From JACNKJ01 sp964344565 (GTDB taxonomy: Bacteria > Krumholzibacteriota > Krumholzibacteriia > JACNKJ01): a DNA stretch of 64,000 bases. The notes beneath the pieces were generated by a model, which worked only from the letters and a program-made list of their open reading frames with translations, was not told the DNA's origin and made no database searches. Position 1 is the first letter of the stretch; each line of letters begins with the position of its first letter. The stretch is taken from the NCBI GenBank assembly GCA_964344565.1, contig CAYFNT010000004.1, positions 1 through 64,000 of the forward strand, given 5' to 3'. A program made the translations under genes and the position numbers. Shown piece by piece: positions 11,714 to 22,288 of the stretch.

Positions 11714-11733
11714 TTACTCAACAGCCTGCTAAC
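11710..11733 (+). repeat. solitary copy resembling the terminal repeat of the 46806-47080 element
   Basis: These 24 bases, which include the ruvA stop codon, match the inner-to-outer end of the right terminal repeat at 47060-47083 in 19 of 24 positions. They lie in the 34-base gap between ruvA and ruvB. The likeness may be chance; it is listed because the element at 47080 also starts on a stop codon. Confidence 0.3.
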
Positions 11734-11747
11734 CCTGAAGGAAGAGC

Positions 11748-12776
<1,029 letters not shown>

Positions 12777-12778
12777 TC

Positions 12779-13821
<1,043 letters not shown>

Positions 13822-13825
<4 letters not shown>

Positions 13826-14958
13826 AGCCCTTCTTCGAGCTGCTGGCCACCTGTCCGGATACCGGAGCGCGGGCGGGAGTGATCCACACGGAGCACGGCG
13901 ACATTCCCACGCCCAACTTCATGCCCGTGGGCACCCAGGCCACGGTGAAGACCATCAGCGCCGCCCAGCTCGAGGCCATCGGCGCCGACGTGATGCTGTC
14001 GAACACCTATCATCTCTACCTGCGTCCGGGCACGGGGCTCATCGACGCGGCCGGGGGCATCCATCGTTTCATGGGATGGAAGAAGCCCGTGCTCACCGAC
14101 AGCGGCGGCTTCCAGGTCTACTCGCTCTCGGATCTCAACAAGATCAGCGAGGACGGCGTGGAGTTCCGCTCGCACCTGGACGGATCCAGGCACTTCCTCA
14201 GGCCCGAAGACGTGGTGAAGGCCCAGGCCGAGATCGGCGCGGATCTCATCATGCCATTGGACGAGTGCATGCCCTGGCCCTCGGAGAAGCGCTACGCCGA
14301 GGAGTCCACCGCCCGCACCGGCCGCTGGGCGAGACGCTGCCTGGACACCCTCGGCGGCGTCTTCGAGCACCACGACTATCGGCAGTATCTCTTCGGCATC
14401 GTGCAGGGCGGCACCTACGAGGACCTTCGCCGCCGCAGCGCGGAGGAGCTCATCGACATGGATTTTCCGGGCTATTCCATCGGCGGCCTGGCCGTGGGCG
14501 AGCCCAAGCAGCAGATGCTCGATCTTACCGAACTGACCGCCGGGCTCCTGCCGCCCGGGAAGCCGCGCTACCTCATGGGCGTGGGATTTCCGGAGGATCT
14601 CGTCCGAAGCGTCCAGCGGGGCGTGGACATTTTCGACTGCGTCATGCCCACCCGGAACGCGCGCAAGGGCACGCTCTTCACCCGGGAAGGGCGCCTGGTC
14701 ATCAAGAACGCGACCTACGCAGGCGACTTCGAGCCCATCGATCCGCGCTGCGCTTGTCCCGCCTGCAAGGGGCACAGCCGGGCCTACATCCGTCATCTCA
14801 TCCACGTGAAGGAGCTGCTGGGACAGCAACTTGCCACCCTTCACAATCTTTACTTTTATCTGGACCTCATGCGCGGCCTGCGCGAGGCTATCCTGGAAGG
14901 ACGATTCCCCGAGCATCGGGACGCCTTCTTCCGCGACTACCGGATGGCCACAGACTAA
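13822..14958 (+). CDS. tgt: queuine/preQ1 tRNA-guanine transglycosylase
   Basis: The 378-residue enzyme swaps guanine 34 for preQ1 in GUN-anticodon tRNAs. The active-site block LTDSGGFQVYSL (D93) is present, as are the substrate loop GIVQGGTYEDLR, the RNA-binding CVMPTRNARKG and the zinc site CACPAC with a downstream His in the last 80 residues. The start is a GTG that overlaps the queA stop (GTGA); the ribosome site GGAGGGGGAG lies just upstream. Length is normal for the bacterial family. Confidence 0.96.
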
Positions 14959-14968
14959 AGGAGATAGC

Positions 14969-15262
14969 GTGAACCTGTTCCTTACGGCCGGAGGCGGCGG
15001 TGCGCCGCTCATGGGCAATTTCCTCTTCCTCGGACTCATGGTCCTGGTGTTCTTCTTCTTCATCATCCGGCCCCAGCAGAAGCGGGCCAAGGAGCACAAG
15101 GAACTGCTGGCCAACCTGGGCAAGGGCGACAAGGTCGTCACCTCGGGCGGTCTCCTCGGCACGGTGGTGGGGCTGAAGGAAGGCATCGCGGTGCTGCGCA
15201 TCGACGAGAACACCAAGGTCGAAGTGCTCCGGGACAACATCTCGGGCAAGGTCGACGCCTGA
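14969..15262 (+). CDS. yajC: preprotein translocase subunit YajC
   Basis: The 97-residue membrane protein has one transmembrane helix (about residues 15-36, ending IIRPQQKRAKEHKELLANLGKGDKVVTSGG). This helix-RPQQKR-GDxVVT pattern is diagnostic. YajC is an accessory of SecDF-YidC. The start is GTG 14969 with AAAGGAGA ahead. The tgt-yajC pairing is usual; secD and secF do not follow here. Confidence 0.94.
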   Translation: MNLFLTAGGGGAPLMGNFLFLGLMVLVFFFFIIRPQQKRAKEHKELLANLGKGDKVVTSGGLLGTVVGLKEGIAVLRIDENTKVEVLRDNISGKVDA

Positions 15263-15272
15263 TCGGAAGAAC

Positions 15273-15797
15273 ATGTCCCTGAACCTGACCTACATCGGCA
15301 ATCCCATCCTGAAGAAGGCCACCGGCCCGGTGACCGAGTTCGGCGAGGCGCTGACCCGGCACCTTCCGCGCATGGTGGAGATCATGCGCGAGGAGGGAGG
15401 CGTGGGCCTGGCCGCCAACCAGGCGGGCCTCGACCAGCGCTTCGCCATCGTGGTGGCCAACGTGGACGACGACGAGCGGGAAACCGACGAGATCCTGCTC
15501 ATCGCCAATCCGGAGATCGTGGAGTATTCCAAGGAGGAGTGCTCCATCGAAGAGGGCTGCCTTTCCATCCCGGGGCTCAGGGAAGACGTCACGCGACCGG
15601 AGCGCATCCGGCTGCGCTACCAGGACGTCGAGGGGAATCTGGCGGAACTGGATACCGGCGATTTCCTGGCGCGGGTGATCCAGCACGAGCTCGATCACCT
15701 CGACGGGGTGCTTTTCATCGAGAGACTCAGCCTTGCCAAGCGCACGCTCCTGAAGAAGAAGATCGATTCCATCCGCGAAGAATACGCCGGGCGGTGA
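15273..15797 (+). CDS. def: peptide deformylase
   Basis: The 174-residue metalloenzyme removes formyl groups from nascent chains. All three motifs are present: GVGLAANQ (43-50), EEGCLS with metal ligand C96, and HELDH (138-142) giving the two His ligands and the catalytic Glu. It precedes fmt as in many bacteria. Confidence 0.96.
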   Translation: MSLNLTYIGNPILKKATGPVTEFGEALTRHLPRMVEIMREEGGVGLAANQAGLDQRFAIVVANVDDDERETDEILLIANPEIVEYSKEECSIEEGCLSIPGLREDVTRPERIRLRYQDVEGNLAELDTGDFLARVIQHELDHLDGVLFIERLSLAKRTLLKKKIDSIREEYAGR

Positions 15798-15814
15798 CGC
15801 GCTTCGAGAACGCC

Positions 15815-16765
15815 ATGGCCGATACCAAAGCTCTACGCACGGTTTTCATGGGCAGCCCCGAGCTGGCCCTGCCCTGCCTGAAGGCCCTCCACGACGCTTC
15901 CGATTTCGACCTGCTCCGAGTGATCACCCTGGGCGACGCCCGCCGCGCGCGCCGGGGCAAGGCCGTGCCCACTCCCGTGGGACAGGCCGCCCTTGACCTC
16001 GGCCTGCCCCTGACCCGCTGGCAGCGCGGCGATCGTCTGGCCGTGGAAGCCGAGCTCGCTGACCTCGCCCCCGATCTCGTCGTGGTCATCGCCTTCGCGC
16101 GAATCCTCAAGCCCTCGCTGCTGGCCATCCCCAAGATGGGATGCGTGAACCTGCACGCCTCCCTGCTTCCCTGGGGGCGCGGGGCCAGTCCCATCCAGCA
16201 GGCACTGTTGGACGGGCTGGATAGGACGGGCTGGAGCGTCATGCTCATGGACGAGGGTCTCGATACGGGGCCCGTGCTGGCGAGGGGCGCACTGGATATC
16301 GATCCCGGCTGGAACGCCGGCGATCTCTCCGCGGCCCTGGCCGAGGCCGGGCCCGATCTGCTGCTCTCGGCCCTTCGCGACTGGCGGGATGGGCGCATCG
16401 AAGCCGAAGCCCAACCCGAGGAGGGCGCGACCCTCACGCGTAAGATTCCCCGGGAAGCCGGCGCTCTCGACTGGAAGGAGCCGGCCGAATCCCTGGCCCG
16501 GCGAGTCCGCGCCCTGAGCCCCGAGCCGGGATGCTGGTGCCGCCGTGACGGCGCGAGGCTGGGCCTCGTGGAAGCGCGAGTCGCCGAAGGTTCTGGCGTA
16601 CCGGGCACGGTGCTCCAGGCTTCCGCGGGCATCCTGCGCGTGGCCTGCGGCGACGGGGCCCTGGATCTCGTCGGCGTGAAACCCGAGGGCAAGCGTCCCA
16701 TGTCCGCCGCGGACTATCTGCGCGGCCGTCCCCTCGCGGCCGGCGCTCGGCTGGAACGGGGATGA
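15815..16765 (+). CDS. fmt: methionyl-tRNA formyltransferase
   Basis: The 316-residue enzyme formylates initiator Met-tRNA using 10-formyl-THF. It begins with VFMGSPELALPCL, has the catalytic VNLHASLLPWGRGASPIQ with the Asn-His pair, and MDEGLDTGPVL, then the C-terminal OB-like domain. The start is uncertain: the ATG at 15815 places the conserved VFMG near the usual position, but a GTG at 15794 overlapping the def stop (GTGA) would fit the coupling used in this operon and add seven residues. Neither has a strong ribosome site. Confidence 0.93.
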   Translation: MADTKALRTVFMGSPELALPCLKALHDASDFDLLRVITLGDARRARRGKAVPTPVGQAALDLGLPLTRWQRGDRLAVEAELADLAPDLVVVIAFARILKPSLLAIPKMGCVNLHASLLPWGRGASPIQQALLDGLDRTGWSVMLMDEGLDTGPVLARGALDIDPGWNAGDLSAALAEAGPDLLLSALRDWRDGRIEAEAQPEEGATLTRKIPREAGALDWKEPAESLARRVRALSPEPGCWCRRDGARLGLVEARVAEGSGVPGTVLQASAGILRVACGDGALDLVGVKPEGKRPMSAADYLRGRPLAAGARLERG

Positions 16766-18093
16766 AGATCGCTCCCGCCCGCAGGGCGGCCCTCGCCTTC
16801 CTCCACGAAGATGCCTGGCTGCGCGGGGACTGGGACGAACTCGTGGACCGCGCCATCGCCGAGCACCGACTCGAGGATCCCCGGGACCGACGCCTCTTCA
16901 CGCAGCTGATCTCCGGCAGCGTGCGACTGCTGGGCCGGCTGGACGACCGCCTCCGCCGTCTCACGAAGCGCCAGCGCCTGGACGAGCCCGTGCGCAGCGC
17001 CCTTCGTCTGGCGCTCTTCCAGCTGGAGGAGACCGAGCGCCTGCCCGACCACGCCGTCATCGGCGAATCGGTGGAGTGGGTGAAGCAGAAGACTCCCCGC
17101 CTGGCCGGCTGGACCAACGCGCAGTTGCGCAACTGGCAGCGGGACGGCGTGCCCGGCAAGGATCCCCACTTCGAATCCCAGCCCGTGAAGTATTTCGAGC
17201 GGGTGCTCAGCTATCCGCGTTGGATGGCCGAACGCTGGATCGCGCAGCTGGGCCGAGACGAAGCCCGCGAGCTGGGCGAGGCCATGAACGGGCGGGGAGG
17301 CATGGCCTTCCGCTGGAACGCCCGTCGCGAAGGACTGGACGCCTTCCTCCAGGGCCTTGCCGAGCGCTGCGAGGTATCGCGAAGCGCCGACCTGCCCTTC
17401 GGATTCCGCGTTCCCGGCGCCGTGCCCGCCATGATCTGGGAAGCCCTGGATCGCGGCGAGCTTTCCGTGCAGGACGAGGCCGCCCAGCGGGTTGCGCCCC
17501 TGGCCGCGCTTCCCGAGGGCGGCGTCTGGGCCGATCTCTGCGCGGCTCCCGGGGGCAAGACCGGGCATCTGGCCGAGATCGCCCCCGCGGGCACCGAGAT
17601 CCTGGCCCTGGACCGAAGCGCGGCGCGCCTGGAGAAAGTCGTTGCCAATCTCTCCCGCCTCGGCTTCAGTGACCTGCGCAGCGAAGCGGCCGATCTGCTG
17701 GACAGCCCGGCCCGCCCCTGCGACTCCGTCCTGCTGGACGCTCCCTGCACGGCCCTGGGCGTCCTGGCCGAGAATCCCGACGCCCGCTGGCGCAAGGAGC
17801 CGTCCCAGATCGGTGAGCTGGCCCAGCTGCAGTCCCGACTGCTCCATGCTGCGGCGGCCTGGGTGAAGCCCGGGGGACGGCTGGTCTACTCGGTCTGCAC
17901 CCTTACCGCCGAGGAAACCGTGGAGCAGAGGGACGCCTTCCTGGAACGTTTCCCCTCATTCCGCCTAGAGGGAATTCGCCGGGAGGAGCCCGGCGGCAAT
18001 TGGGCCGGCGCCGAAGGCGACCTGATGATCTGGCCCCATCGGGCCGGCGGTTCCGGCATGTACGCGGTTCGATTCCGAAGGATGGATCCATGA
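16762..18093 (+). CDS. rsmB: 16S rRNA (cytosine-967-C5)-methyltransferase RsmB
   Basis: The 443-residue protein has a NusB-like RNA-binding domain (residues about 1-140) followed by a Rossmann methyltransferase. DLCAAPGGKTGHLAEI is the SAM site, LDAPC holds C329 and VYSVCTL holds C379, the two-cysteine pair of RNA m5C methyltransferases. It overlaps fmt and the PASTA gene by ATGA junctions. The def-fmt-rsmB order is widely conserved. Confidence 0.95.
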   Translation: MKIAPARRAALAFLHEDAWLRGDWDELVDRAIAEHRLEDPRDRRLFTQLISGSVRLLGRLDDRLRRLTKRQRLDEPVRSALRLALFQLEETERLPDHAVIGESVEWVKQKTPRLAGWTNAQLRNWQRDGVPGKDPHFESQPVKYFERVLSYPRWMAERWIAQLGRDEARELGEAMNGRGGMAFRWNARREGLDAFLQGLAERCEVSRSADLPFGFRVPGAVPAMIWEALDRGELSVQDEAAQRVAPLAALPEGGVWADLCAAPGGKTGHLAEIAPAGTEILALDRSAARLEKVVANLSRLGFSDLRSEAADLLDSPARPCDSVLLDAPCTALGVLAENPDARWRKEPSQIGELAQLQSRLLHAAAAWVKPGGRLVYSVCTLTAEETVEQRDAFLERFPSFRLEGIRREEPGGNWAGAEGDLMIWPHRAGGSGMYAVRFRRMDP

Positions 18094-18821
18094 GCCTCAA
18101 ACCCTGGCTGCGACGACTGCTCTTCCTCGTCTCGCTCGTGGTGGCCCTGGCTCTGGGCTTCGTCATCCTCGACTTCGGTCTGCGGCGTTGGGTGCGCAGC
18201 GAGGGCAGCTTCGCGGTGACCGACCTCGTGGGGCTGTCCCGGGAAGAGGCCTATCAGACGGCGGCACGGCGCAGCCTCCTGCTGGAGGAAGGACCCGCCG
18301 AATTCGACGCCTGGCTGCCGGCCGGATTCGTCCTGCGGCAGCGCCCCCGATCGCCCGAACGGGTGAAGGAGGGGCGCCGGGTGAAGATCGTGCTCTCGGC
18401 GGGCCCGCAGCTCTCGGCCATTCCCGACCTGCGCGGCGCCAGCGAGAGGCAGGCCCGCCTGGCCCTGGAAGATCTGGGTCTCACCGCCGGACACTGGACC
18501 CGCGTGCCCGGCGCCGAGGCGGCCGGAAGGGTCCTGGCCACCCGACCCGCGGGGGGCACCCGCGTGCCCCGAGGCGGACGGGTGGACCTGCTCATCAGCA
18601 CCGGACCGGCGGGCCACGGCTATCTGCTGCCCGACTTCTCGGAGCTGGCGCTGGACCAGGTGCTGTCCATGCTCGAGGATGCCGGCCTGGGACGGCCGCG
18701 TATCCGTTATGATGAAGCGGCGGGACGCAGGGCGGGGGCGATCCTGAATCAGAGTCTGCCGGCGGGGAGCCGGCTCACGAAAGGGGACGACCTTGAGTTG
18801 GTGGTCGCATCTGGATCCTGA
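18090..18821 (+). CDS. membrane-anchored PASTA-domain protein
   Basis: The 243-residue protein has a single transmembrane helix at about residues 10-30 (LLFLVSLVVALALGFVILDF). Three PASTA repeats follow, roughly 38-104, 105-171 and 172-243, each with a VPDL/IPDLRG-like opening and ending VKIVLSAG, VDLLISTG or LELVVASG. PASTA domains bind peptidoglycan fragments or sit under divisome and PknB proteins. No kinase or transpeptidase domain is present. The start is the ATG overlapping the rsmB stop. Its place between rsmB and rpe is where Firmicutes carry the PknB kinase. Confidence 0.9.
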   Translation: MSLKPWLRRLLFLVSLVVALALGFVILDFGLRRWVRSEGSFAVTDLVGLSREEAYQTAARRSLLLEEGPAEFDAWLPAGFVLRQRPRSPERVKEGRRVKIVLSAGPQLSAIPDLRGASERQARLALEDLGLTAGHWTRVPGAEAAGRVLATRPAGGTRVPRGGRVDLLISTGPAGHGYLLPDFSELALDQVLSMLEDAGLGRPRIRYDEAAGRRAGAILNQSLPAGSRLTKGDDLELVVASGS

Positions 18822-19482
18822 TGGCGTGACCCTGGCTCCCTCGGTGCTGGGCTCGGACCTCTCCCGGCTCGCCGAGGAGATCGCCGACGTGGAGGCGGGC
18901 GGCGCCGACCTGCTCCATCTGGACGTCATGGACGGCCACTTCGTGCCCAATCTCACCTTCGGCCCCGACGTCTGCGCGGCCATCGCGAAGAACGCCAGAT
19001 TGCCCCTGGATGCCCATCTCATGGTCGCCAATCCCGGGGAGTATCTCGAAAACTACCTGGAGGCCGGCTGCCACGGTCTCACCATCCACGCGGAGGCGGT
19101 GGAAGAGCCGCTGTCGATCCTCGATCGCATCCATGATTTGGGGGGGCTGGCCGGTCTGGCCCTCAATCCCGACCGCCCGCTTCCGGAATGGGGGCCGGTA
19201 TGGGAGAAACTGGATCTTCTCCTGATCATGAGCGTCTTCCCCGGTTTCTGCGGGCAGTCCTTCCACCCCGAAGTGCTCGAAAAGCTTGAGGCGGCTCGTG
19301 AGCTGAGGAGTGCAAAAGGTTTGAAATTCGCCATTTCCATCGATGGCGGAGTGGGGCCGGCCAATGCGGCCGACTGTCGACGGGCGGGCGCAGACATCCT
19401 CGTGGCGGCCTCCTCGGTCTTTGGACAGGCCGATCGGGCCGCGGCACTCGGGGCCCTCAGGAAGGCGGCCCTGAACGCTTGA
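18793..19482 (+). CDS. rpe: ribulose-phosphate 3-epimerase
   Basis: The 229-residue TIM barrel interconverts ribulose-5-P and xylulose-5-P. The metal and catalytic motifs are present: LHLDVMDGHFVPN, DAHLMV, SVFPGFCGQSF and ISIDGGVG. The TTG start at 18793 has AAAGGGGA upstream and overlaps the PASTA gene by 29 bases. A GTG at 18826 would begin closer to the usual family start (VTLAPSVLGSD) and remains possible. Confidence 0.94.
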   Translation: MSWWSHLDPDGVTLAPSVLGSDLSRLAEEIADVEAGGADLLHLDVMDGHFVPNLTFGPDVCAAIAKNARLPLDAHLMVANPGEYLENYLEAGCHGLTIHAEAVEEPLSILDRIHDLGGLAGLALNPDRPLPEWGPVWEKLDLLLIMSVFPGFCGQSFHPEVLEKLEAARELRSAKGLKFAISIDGGVGPANAADCRRAGADILVAASSVFGQADRAAALGALRKAALNA

Positions 19483-19501
19483 TTTTCCTGGGAGCCGCCC
19501 C

Positions 19502-19530
19502 TTGCACGGCGCTCTAAGTTCTGCTACATT
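19502..19530 (+). promoter_or_regulatory. promoter of the ffh-rpsP operon
   Basis: The -35 TTGCAC (19502-19507), a 17-base spacer and the -10 TACATT (19525-19530) match the promoter at 7665 in spacing and in the -10. Confidence 0.7.
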
Positions 19531-19584
19531 GCCGACTTTGCGTCGGTAGCCCATCAGCATCCCCGTCAATCCCCGGAGCGAAGC

Positions 19585-20937
19585 GTGTTCGAGTCACTGG
19601 CCGAGAGGCTGGATTCTGTCTTCCACAAGCTCCGAGGGAAGGGCGTCCTCCGCGAGGAAGACGTCGACCTCGCCCTGCGCGAGTTGAGGCGGGCCCTGCT
19701 GGAAGCGGATGTGCACTTCAGCGTGGCCAAGAGTTTCGTGGCCTCGGTGCGCGAGAAGGCCGTGGGCGAGGAGACCCTCAAGGGGCTCAATCCCGCCGAG
19801 CAGGTGGTGGGCATCGTCCACCGCGAGCTGGTGGAGCTCATGGGCGGCGGACGGGCCGCGCTGGATCATCGCACGACTCCCGTGTCCACGATCATGCTCG
19901 TGGGCCTTCAGGGATCGGGCAAGACCAGTTTTTCGGCCAAGCTCGCCGGGCAGCTGCGCAAGAAGGGCCGGCGGCCCCAACTCGCTGGGGCGGACATCTA
20001 TCGTCCCGCCGCCATGGACCAGCTGGAAGTGCTGGGCCGCGAGCTGGACCTGCCGGTGCATCTGGATAGGAACGAGCGGGACGTGGTGCGCATCGCCGAG
20101 GCGGCGCGCAGCCAGGCGCGGCAGGAGCTGCGCGACACGCTCATCGTCGATACGGCCGGCCGTCTCCATGTGGACGACGAGCTCATGGCCGAGCTGGAGC
20201 GCCTCAGCGACGCCCTCGCGCCCGACGAGATCCTGCTCGTGGTGGACGCCATGACCGGCCAGGAGGCCGTGAAGGTGGCCACCGAGTTTTCGCGCCGCCT
20301 GCCCCTGACGGGCGTCCTGCTGTCGAAGCTCGACGGCGACGCGCGCGGCGGCGCCGCCCTCTCGGTGAGATCGGTCACCGGACTGCCCATCAAGTTCGTG
20401 GGCACGGGCGAGACCGTCAGGGACATCGAGCCCTTCCATCCCGATCGGATGGCGGGCCGGATCCTCGGCATGGGCGATGTGCTGAGCCTCGTTGAGAAGG
20501 TCACCGAGGAGCACGATCTCGCCGAGGCCGCGGCGCTGGAGAAGCGCATGCGGAAGCAGGGCCTGACCCTCGAAGACTTCCTGGATCAGCTCCAGAAGCT
20601 TCGGAAGATGGGCCCGCTGGGAAAGATCATGGATATGATTCCGGGCGCGGGCAAGATGGCGGCCGGGGCGGGCGAGATCGACGAACGCGAAGTCGGGCGC
20701 ACGCAGGCCATCATCCAGTCCATGACGCGCAAGGAGCGCTTGAAACCGGAGATCCTCAACGGCAGCCGCCGCAAGAGGATCGCCAAGGGCAGCGGAACCA
20801 GCGTGCAGGAAGTCAATCGCCTGCTGCGCCAGTTCTCTGAAATGCAGAAGATGATGAAAACCCTGTCCCGATTCCAAAAGTCCGGGCGAGTGCCCGCCGA
20901 CCTCATGAGGAATCTCGGGAAGGGAATCCGGAGGTAG
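19585..20937 (+). CDS. ffh: signal recognition particle protein Ffh (SRP54)
   Basis: The 450-residue protein has an N-terminal helical bundle, a SRP-type GTPase domain (GLQGSGKTSFSAKL from 108, DTAGRLH, TKLDGDARGG-like SKLDGDARGG) and a methionine-rich M domain from about 320 that binds SRP RNA and signal peptides (GPLGKIMDMIPG and the SGTSVQEVNRLLRQFSEMQKM block). The start is a GTG with GGAG upstream. It leads the ffh-rpsP-khpA-rimM-trmD-rplS set. Confidence 0.97.
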   Translation: MFESLAERLDSVFHKLRGKGVLREEDVDLALRELRRALLEADVHFSVAKSFVASVREKAVGEETLKGLNPAEQVVGIVHRELVELMGGGRAALDHRTTPVSTIMLVGLQGSGKTSFSAKLAGQLRKKGRRPQLAGADIYRPAAMDQLEVLGRELDLPVHLDRNERDVVRIAEAARSQARQELRDTLIVDTAGRLHVDDELMAELERLSDALAPDEILLVVDAMTGQEAVKVATEFSRRLPLTGVLLSKLDGDARGGAALSVRSVTGLPIKFVGTGETVRDIEPFHPDRMAGRILGMGDVLSLVEKVTEEHDLAEAAALEKRMRKQGLTLEDFLDQLQKLRKMGPLGKIMDMIPGAGKMAAGAGEIDEREVGRTQAIIQSMTRKERLKPEILNGSRRKRIAKGSGTSVQEVNRLLRQFSEMQKMMKTLSRFQKSGRVPADLMRNLGKGIRR

Positions 20938-20942
20938 AACCT

Positions 20943-21530
20943 TTGTCGACCAAGATCCGTCTGACCCGTTTGGGTGCCATGAAACGACCCTTCTACCGCC
21001 TGGTGGTGGTGGATTCCCGCAAGCGCCGCGACGGCCGCTACATCGAGAATCTGGGCACCTACAATCCCATCCCGGCCCAGGCCGAGACCACCTTCAAGGA
21101 AGACCGCATTCTCTACTGGCTCGGCGAAGGCGCCGAGTTGAGCGAGACCGCCGAGAACCTGGTGCGCGGCGCCGGTATCCTCGAGAAGCACCGTCTTCTG
21201 GCTTCAGGCGTGAGCGCCGACCAGCTCGAAGAGAAGCTGGCCGAGTGGAAGGCCAAGCAGCCCAAGGCCAGCGACGCCAAGCTGAGCCGCGCCGAGAAGA
21301 AGGCCAAGAAGAAGACCGACGCCCGCGCGGCCGTCGAGGCGGCCGCCGCCGCCGAGAAGGAAGCCGAGGAGAAGGCCAAGGCCGAGGCCGAGGCCGCCGA
21401 AGCGAAGGCCAAGGCTGAAGTCGAGGCCGCCGCTGCCGCTGAAGCCGCCGCCGAGGAAGCGCCGGCAGAAGAGGCTCCCGCCGAGGAGGCGCCCGCGGAG
21501 GATGCCCCCGCGGAAGAGAAGACCGAGTAG
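20943..21530 (+). CDS. rpsP: 30S ribosomal protein bS16 with long acidic tail
   Basis: The first 85 or so residues are a standard bS16 (IRLTRLGAMKRPFYRLVVVDSR, YIENLGTYNP). The protein then runs on to 195 residues: a lysine/alanine helix-like segment and an Ala-Glu-Pro tail with APAEE repeats. The start is TTG 20943, preceded by GGAGG that overlaps the ffh stop. Extended S16 proteins are known in FCB bacteria, but the length here is about twice the minimum. Confidence 0.95.
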   Translation: MSTKIRLTRLGAMKRPFYRLVVVDSRKRRDGRYIENLGTYNPIPAQAETTFKEDRILYWLGEGAELSETAENLVRGAGILEKHRLLASGVSADQLEEKLAEWKAKQPKASDAKLSRAEKKAKKKTDARAAVEAAAAAEKEAEEKAKAEAEAAEAKAKAEVEAAAAAEAAAEEAPAEEAPAEEAPAEDAPAEEKTE

Positions 21531-21539
21531 GCGGCGGGC

Positions 21540-21776
21540 ATGGAAAAGCTCATCCGCTTCGTGGCGGATTCCCTGGCCGACAGGCCCGAGGACATCCGTA
21601 TCGAGAAGTCCGAGGAAAACGGAGAACTGGCCTACACCCTGCTCGTGGATCCGGAGGATCTGGGCAGGATGATCGGCCGCCACGGCAAGACCGCCGAGGC
21701 CCTGCGCACGCTGCTCTCCGCGGCGGGACAGCGTCAGGAGAAACGCGTCTTCCTGCGAATCCGGGAGCTCGATTGA
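21540..21776 (+). CDS. khpA: KH-domain RNA-binding protein KhpA
   Basis: The 78-residue protein is a single KH domain with the GxxG loop in MIGRHGKTAEALRTLLSAAG. It sits between rpsP and rimM, the standard place for the YlqC/KhpA family, which binds RNA together with KhpB/Jag. The TGA stop overlaps the TTG start of rimM. Confidence 0.93.
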   Translation: MEKLIRFVADSLADRPEDIRIEKSEENGELAYTLLVDPEDLGRMIGRHGKTAEALRTLLSAAGQRQEKRVFLRIRELD

Positions 21777-22288
21777 GCGGCTCGGTCAGATTGGAGCTCG
21801 GCCGCGTCATCAAGGCGGTGGGGCTCAAAGGTGAATTCAAGCTGCTGCTCTCCGAGGACTTCTGGCCCGAAGTGCTCGAGTCCGAGAAGCTGGTCCTGGA
21901 AGGGGCCGATCAGAGCGGCGACGTTCGCGTGATTTCGGCGAGACCGGCCGGCCACTGCCTCATCCTCAAGGTGGAAGGCGTGGACGACCGGGAAGGCGCC
22001 GACGCTCTACGCGACAGCGTCCTGGTCTTCGAGAGCGAGGAACTGGACGTGCCCGGTCCGGAGGAAGTCCGGCCCTTCCAGGTCATCGGCCTGGAGGTGA
22101 AGCTCGCCGGAGGCGAGCGACTGGGCGAGGTGGCGGATCTGGAGCCCATGCCGGCCCAGCCGCTGCTGCTGGTGAAGGGGGAGGAGCGGGACTACCGCAT
22201 CCCCTTCGTGGAACCCATCGTCCGCGAATGGAACGCGGAGGAGGGTTGGATCGAGATCGATCCGCCGCCGGGACTGCTGGAGATCTAG
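21773..22288 (+). CDS. rimM: ribosome maturation factor RimM
   Basis: The 171-residue protein has the N-terminal RimM beta barrel (LELGRVIKAVGLKGEFKLLL) and a C-terminal PRC barrel (EVADLEPMPAQPLLLVKG, RIPFVEPIVREWN). It assists 30S head assembly around S19. The TTG start is chosen from the TTGA overlap with khpA and the conserved N-terminus. Confidence 0.95.
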   Translation: MSGSVRLELGRVIKAVGLKGEFKLLLSEDFWPEVLESEKLVLEGADQSGDVRVISARPAGHCLILKVEGVDDREGADALRDSVLVFESEELDVPGPEEVRPFQVIGLEVKLAGGERLGEVADLEPMPAQPLLLVKGEERDYRIPFVEPIVREWNAEEGWIEIDPPPGLLEI

